64,000 nt of DNA from Leucaena leucocephala (Eukaryota > Streptophyta > Magnoliopsida > Fabales > Fabaceae), in the NCBI GenBank assembly GCA_037074615.1, contig CM073557.1:16508501-16572500 (forward strand), given 5' to 3'. The notes under the pieces were generated by a model. The model saw only the letters and a list, made by a program, of their open reading frames with translations. It made no database searches and was not told where the DNA came from. Each line of letters opens with the position of its first letter. Position 1 is the stretch's first letter. The position numbers were made by a program, and so were the translations under genes. Positions 59,401-64,000 of the stretch are shown one piece after another.

Positions 59401-60512
59401 AGATTGATTAGCATGTTACCTCCTATGTCGGAGGCGGGTAATGATGTCATGGTTTGGAATAGAACAAATGACAAAACTTTTACGATTAAAAATGCCTATT
59501 TTCTTATAGAGAAGCAACGTACACATGCATATAGCTATGTTTTCAAACAAATTTGGAAGTGGAAAGGGGCTAAGCGTATTCGTGTATTCATGTGGATAGC
59601 ATTTAATAATCGCTTGCCCACTAATGTTTTGAGAAGTAGGTGGTCCTCAATTAATGCAATTTTCCAATATTGTAATGAGGACATGGAGGATGTTTTACAT
59701 ATACTCCGTGATTGTTCTTATGCTAAACAGCTTTGGATTAGATTAATTCATCCTAAGCATTGTTCATACTTTTTTACAGCACCTTTAAGAGATTGGTTTG
59801 TTATGAATTTCAAAAAGGAGCTAGGGAATACTGGGATTAGTAATTGGAAACTAATTTGGGGGTGTCAATTTGGAGGTTATGATAATGGAGAAATCAATTT
59901 ATATTTGATAATAACTTTTTGAAGCCCATAGATCCTTATTTGGTGATAATGCAAATATGGAAGACTTATGTGCAGGTTCAAGATGAACATTCATCCAATG
60001 ATTTAGTTGCATTAAGTCCAGCTCTTTGGAACCCTCTACCAGCAAATTGGATTAAAATTAATGTTGATGGAGCTCTTACAGCAAATCACAATAAGGCAGT
60101 GTGTGGTGGACTTATTAGAGATTGTACAGGAAGCTGGATTGCGGGATTTACCAATAAGCTAGACCCCTGTACAGTAATTGAAGCTGAGCAATGGGCGATT
60201 TATAAAGGGCTAAAGTTAGCATGGGATTTAGGATTCAAGAAAATTATTCTTGAATCGGATGCAAAGAATGTGGTGGATATGATAGTGAAGTTGAAAGTCG
60301 ATAGATGTAGTCTATTGGTTTCACATATACAGAATCTTATGAAGTTAGAATGGGAGTTAAAAATTCAATACATACCTAGAGATCAGAACCAGATTGCAGA
60401 TGCTATGGCTAAGGAGGGGTTGAGAACTACTGCAGCGTTACATTCATTCCCTTCTCATTTAAAGGCATTAGTTGACAAGGAGTGTTTGGGATTTAATCCC
60501 CTATTAGATTAG
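56419..60512 (+). pseudogene. LINE ORF2: endonuclease, reverse transcriptase, RNase H
   Basis: One frame from ~56419 to ~59860, then +2 (same frame as 59919-60512) after a shift near the G run at 59859-59863; ~1,364 codons, the usual size. Stops: TGA 56500, TGA 56611, TAG 56776, TGA 56968, TAA 58051, TAA 58936, TGA 59161, and TGA-TAA at 59880-59885. Domains: APE-type endonuclease (TETK, FGDFND, a degenerate SDH as SNHD, 56.4-57.1 kb); reverse transcriptase with LISLIPKK, RPIALC, LRQGDPISPYLF and FADDLLLF (58.4-58.5 kb); zf-RVT region (IWKWKGAKRIRVFMW...C); plant RNase H (NVDGA, EAE, ESDA, NQIADAMAKE, 60.0-60.4 kb). It would nick DNA and copy LINE RNA at the nick. Confidence 0.93.
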
Positions 60513-60570
60513 TTTCCTTATTTAGGGCGTATTAGCCCTCTCTTGTACCAAAAAAAAATCCTAGAGACTT

Positions 60571-61309
60571 ATAAGGGATGAGACATACCATCAAACGCAA
60601 ATACCATATATAAAACTACTTATAGATTGTCTGTTAATAAAGTTCTCATATGAATAATGAGATTTAAATTTAGTACCTTATAAATTATAAATCAATTTAT
60701 TACTAATTGAACTAATATTTATTGGAGATTCAAGAGGTCAGAGAGAATATTTAGATTTTAGGGTTCAATTTCCTACAATAGAGGTCTACGTTGTTTTTTT
60801 TTTTTTGTATAAAAATTTTTAGAAGGTGAATTAGACTCACCCACGATTTATTAGCAAGGCAAAATCTCCTTTCCTCCTAAGGATACTAATATTGGGCAGA
60901 GCGAGCTGTTAATTACCCTCAAACATAAATTTAAGAATCTAAAAATTGAATATACTATAAATAATTAGATGTCTTATCCATTTGTTAGCTGAACCTATGA
61001 AGAATTTGTAGAGGCTCATGTTAATATATAAAATAAGTTGCAAATGGGGCCATGAGTATACATATTGAAGCCCATAAATTAAAGCTTGGTAGTTATTTTA
61101 GGTCTTTTAGTGTCAATTTAATTATTTTAATTATATTTTAGTTATGTTTTAAGCTCATCAAAATATAAAGTAGTATATCATGTGCCTAACATGTCACTTC
61201 ATTAATTAAGTGGTATGATTAAACGCAAAATATGACTTAAGCTCATCACAATTTAATTATATCTTTTTTCATTTTTGTATCTATTTTTATATATATCTTA
61301 TTTAATTAT
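60571..61309. other. Intergenic sequence, partly a dispersed repeat
   Basis: 60820-60990 ('cacccacgatttattagcaaggcaaaatctcctttcctcc...gggcagagcgagctgtt') resembles 36260-36400, the block unique to duplication copy 1. The rest is AT-rich with no support for a gene. Confidence 0.45.
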
Positions 61310-61640
61310 GGGCCCATTTGGATCAAATTTTAAAAGAGATTTTGGATAACTCTTAGAAAAAAGTTTTTAGAGAAGAGTTTATGAAAAAAAGTGATTTTAA
61401 ATAAATAAGTGTTTGGATAGTTATTTTCATAAATACTTTTATTATTAATAAATTACGAAAAATAGTATGATCATTAAATATAAGAGAGAGAAGAGAGATA
61501 AAAGAGGGTGTAGAAGAGATATGAGAGATGACGTAGAAGGGAGATGAGAGAAAGTGTAAGAAAAAGTATGGGTAATATAGTAATTTATTAGTTCATAAAC
61601 TCTTTTACTGTTTTATAGATTACTCTGACTATAGTATTAA
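61310..61640. mobile_element. Tourist-like MITE, copy 3, 5' part only
   Basis: GGGCCCATTTGGATCAAAT start, colinear with copies at 33496 and 43131 through 'gttcataaactcttttactgtt' to 'ttactctgact'. It then diverges, so the 3' part and right inverted end are lost. Confidence 0.7.
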
Positions 61641-63247
61641 GAATAGGAGTGGAGAAGTTCAAGCTTTGGGAGAGAATAGCTCCCTATAGGGAGAAAAGTG
61701 TTATTGATTATTGGAGAGGGCCTGTTTGGTACCCTATTTGGAGGGGAGGGGAGGAATAATTTTTATGAGTTAAATTTTAAAAATAAAAAAAAATGAGGTT
61801 ATAAAATTTTAATCAAAATAATAAATAAAATAAAATAGTAAAAAGTTTATTTAAAAACTTCTAATTCCACCTCAAGTTTTTTAAATCTAACTCGTAAAAA
61901 TCTAAGTTTGCGGTTGACAGATGGTTGACAGATGTTGGTAGATGACAAAAGGGGCGCAAAACAGAACTGGAACTCAGTTCTCGATAAGGAAGTGACAGTT
62001 CTCAAATTTGATGGAATTGGCTTGCATCAATTCAATGGTAGCCAATGAGGCATTAAAGTTAAATTCCTAATTATATTTTAAAAGTATCACTCATTTTGTG
62101 TATAATCAAGAATCTAGAAAAAAAATATTTGGAGGTTTTACAAACAACAAAAGAGAGATGTACATTAAAGGCCTAAAACTGATCCTTGATATGCAACACC
62201 CTGTATTCTCTCAGTGAATGCCACTGTCAACAGTTCACTTCTCTCTCTCCCTGCAACGTTTCTTCCCACTTTTAGCACAACGATTTCCCTCTATTCATGC
62301 CTGCCACTCTTCTGGACTCCCATTGCCCTCCTCATCCAACTATGGCCAAGCATCCACATACTCATCCAATTTATATTCTATATAATCTTTAATATAAGAG
62401 TTATTATTTTATTTTTTAAAATAATTTAATTAAATATTTAATATTAATCATAAATATAATATTTATTTTTTATATTTATCAACTTTTTATTAAATTATTT
62501 TTATTAATACTTTCTCAATAATAAGATAGGAGGAATTAAAGAAAATAATTAGATAATTTTAAAAAATATAAATCATATTAAATAATTTAAATGACTTCTT
62601 TAATTTAATTTAATTATTTAAATAAATTATATATTAATAACCAGAGGAGTATTTGATGACTTTTTAGGTAGATTAAATAAATCAATTAATTATGATTAAA
62701 TCTAACCTCTTAAAAAAAATCATATTATATACCCTTTAATCTACCTAAATTAATAATTAGCTGTTATATTAATTATAATTGATTTATTTATTTATTTTTC
62801 TTAATATATTTAAAAAAGTAAATTAATCTTTATATTATAGACTGCAGGAGAATTTTATTTTTTTTGATCAAATCTCTATGAACTAACGGAATTCAACAGA
62901 GGCACTCCTTCTCTCTCTAGGCTAACCAAGTTCCACTGTAGCAACCCTCTCTCAGCATCTTGCTTTCTAAGACATCCATCTCTTTTAAGCCATGGGCGTC
63001 CATAGACTTCCTTTATGAATGATGGATATGCTTCTTCTTTTTTTTAAGGACGTGGAGTTATGGAACTAGATGTCGGCATCGATATTCGATTCTTCTATAT
63101 TCATCTTTATTTTTTTTCATGGATATTCTAATTATTTTCGAAACTGGAATTGTTGCTTTCTCTAATTTGTCGATCTGATGCTTTGATATCCATTTTTATA
63201 ACTAGATATTTAATAAATCTATAAGAAGTCAAATGGTTTAAGAGTAG
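61641..63247. other. Unassigned intergenic sequence
   Basis: 61729 begins 'ggcctgtttggta', like a Tourist end, but no partner end was found. 62400-62830 is very AT-rich with a partial palindrome (aaataaatcaattaattatgatt and its complement near 62775). A 71-codon frame at 62214-62429 is Ser/Leu/Ile rich with no domain. Confidence 0.35.
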
Positions 63248-63636
63248 TAGCATCAAATGTGTACTTTCTCCATACATTACATTGAACCGTTTATGAACCA
63301 AATTGTCTCACGACATTCTAAACACAGCTTATCGTTTTAATGGGCAATAACAAGAACTTTGCTTGGGATAGTTGTCAGCCGTTTTACTATATAGATGCCC
63401 TCTTTGTTGTCGCCGACGTCTATCTGAAAGCCCGGCCTCGGAAGACTCAAACCATGCGGAATGTTTCTAAAGAGACAACCAAAGCAGTTCGTTCCCCTTG
63501 CTTTTTATCAAATTTGAACCCCGAGTGATCGGACAGTAGAGCACCCGGTGAAAAAATGGTTGAACTCTGAGGTCAAAACGCATGAATCTCTTACGAACTT
63601 CTTTTCGTGTATGGAGAAAGTACAGATTTGATGCTA
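63248..63636. mobile_element. Small Mutator-like element with 29-bp inverted ends
   Basis: TAGCATCAAATGTGTACTTTCTCCATACA at the left and its complement at the right match at 28 of 29 positions. Flanks TAAGAGTAG (63239-63247) and GAAGAGAAG (63637-63645) match at 7 of 9, fitting a 9-bp TSD. The 330-bp interior is clearly richer in G+C than the surrounding AT-rich DNA and holds a 62-codon open frame (63340-63528). Confidence 0.6.
63340..63528 (+). CDS. Open frame inside the Mutator-like element, function unknown
   Basis: 62 codons from ATG 63340 to TGA 63526-63528. It begins hydrophilic/aromatic (NFAWDSCQPFYYIDALFVVADVY) and ends basic (KARPRKTQ...). No domain recognised. The base composition, unlike its neighbours, and its place between inverted ends suggest a captured piece of a gene exon, but chance is possible. 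Confidence 0.25.
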   Translation: MGNNKNFAWDSCQPFYYIDALFVVADVYLKARPRKTQTMRNVSKETTKAVRSPCFLSNLNPE

Positions 63637-63821
63637 GAAGAGAAGATTGTGTATGTTGAAGATAATGTCATCAACAAACTTGAATCTCACTAAATAATAT
63701 TAAATATTAAATACAATAATAATAAATCTTATCCTATTAAACTAAACAGGGGTTGAATATAACAAGTCTTATTATTTAAATATTAAATATTATATAAGAA
63801 ACCGAAGCACTCTGTATATAA

Positions 63822-63998
63822 CTCGTGAGCAACAACCAGCACTCATTTTCCAGCACTGCGAGCCCTATAAAGGCTAGCAACAACTTAAGGGCCATTCTCA
63901 ATGCCTTCAACAACATCTTCAAGATACAAAATTTTGTCATCTTTGATAAGAGACAAAACAAACTCCAAGTATTTGGGATGAAGATGATGGTGATCGTC
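63822..63998 (-). pseudogene. 2-alkenal (double-bond) reductase C-terminus, broken
   Basis: The minus-strand frame from the window edge reads HHLHPKYLEFVLSLIKDD, then KILYLEDVVEGIENGP, a TAA, and later VLVVAHE after a TGA. This fits the end of NADPH-dependent 2-alkenal/double-bond reductases of the MDR superfamily (family pattern YPKFLE...IKxGKIxYVEDxxEG...VVVVARE). Two stops at 63884-63886 and 63839-63841 region and no stop at the expected end make it a relic. The enzyme reduces reactive aldehyde double bonds with NADPH in the cytosol. The rest of the gene, if any, lies beyond 64000. Confidence 0.7.
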
Positions 63999-64000
63999 TA

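Larger units (their letters stand above)
54517..60558 (+). mobile_element. L1-type LINE retrotransposon with TSD and poly(A)
   Basis: About 6.04 kb, nearly full length. Flanked by TCATAGAGACTT (54505-54516) and TCCTAGAGACTT (60559-60570), 11 of 12 matching, with a 9-A tail at 60550-60558. It contains ORF1 (DUF4283 and CCHC), a linker frame and ORF2 (endonuclease, reverse transcriptase, RNase H). It starts almost at the first ORF1 codons, so the 5' UTR and perhaps the true ORF1 start are missing, as in target-primed reverse transcription that ended early. Both ORFs are broken. Confidence 0.93.

Noticed and set aside
61729..61760. Another Tourist MITE starting GGCCTGTTTGGTA
   Set aside because: No matching inverted end or TSD was found downstream.
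63340..63528. Organelle-derived insertion (NUMT/NUPT) as the source of the GC-richer block
   Set aside because: I recognise no organelle gene in either strand, and the 29-bp inverted ends with flanking 9-bp repeat give a better explanation; not excluded without a search.
30718..63961. CRISPR arrays, prokaryotic operons, phage or rRNA genes
   Set aside because: Nothing of the kind; the repeats are LTRs, MITEs, minisatellites and microsatellites of a plant nuclear genome.

Overview
The window is eukaryotic nuclear DNA from a flowering plant, most likely a eudicot. It is AT-rich and has no operons. It holds plant Copia and Gypsy LTR retrotransposons primed by Met-tRNA (TGGTATCAGAGC) or an Asp-tRNA-type site (TGGCGC...). 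It also holds a plant L1-type LINE with a DUF4283/CCHC ORF1 and a C-terminal RNase H, a TRIM with the 'AGTCCCACATCGG' motif, and Stowaway, Tourist-like and Mutator-like MITEs. I cannot name the species. I see no intact host gene. The only recognisable host sequences are relics: an F-box/LRR fragment near 34.1-34.5 kb and the last part of a 2-alkenal (double-bond) reductase at the right edge.

Layout. 1-3.6 kb: LTRs of a Gypsy family (here G1), including a solo LTR. 4.1-11.8 kb: a Copia element whose polyprotein is one frame broken by three TAG codons and whose 5' LTR is truncated. 13.2-15.0 kb: a second Copia-type LTR sitting against 15.0-27.6 kb, a decayed minus-strand G1 element. That element's interior carries a G1 solo LTR (19.2-22.1 kb) and a 1-kb palindromic TRIM cluster (22.7-23.7 kb). 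27.6-32.4 kb: an Athila/Tat-like Gypsy remnant. 32.5-37.5 kb: CACTA-like, Tourist-like and Stowaway elements, the F-box relic and a 2.3-kb segment that recurs at 51.1-54.0 kb. 37.6-39.6 kb: a solo LTR of the Copia family. 39.9-42.5 kb: a patchwork of duplicated fragments. 42.6-51.0 kb: tRNA-like heads and two tandem LTR-like copies of another Gypsy family (G2), carrying a MITE and another Copia solo LTR. 54.5-60.6 kb: a nearly full-length dead LINE with a target-site duplication and poly(A). 61.3-64.0 kb: a MITE fragment, a small Mutator-like element around a GC-richer open frame, and the alkenal reductase relic.

The history is one of layered insertion and decay, with solo-LTR formation dominating. 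Three solo LTRs keep perfect 5-bp target duplications (AGTAC, ATAAG, ATATA), and the stops in Copia and LINE frames are mostly C-to-T or G-to-A, as expected from cytosine methylation. The most unusual object is the inverted TRIM cluster. It is flanked as a whole by a 5-bp repeat (CCTCG/CCTCA) and so seems to have integrated as one palindromic molecule. Also notable are a small element with 29-bp inverted ends enclosing a possible captured gene fragment, a 680-bp MITE whose empty site survives in the paralogous copy, and an unidentified protein-like sequence shared by two loci. All alignments were done by eye, so divergence figures are hand counts.
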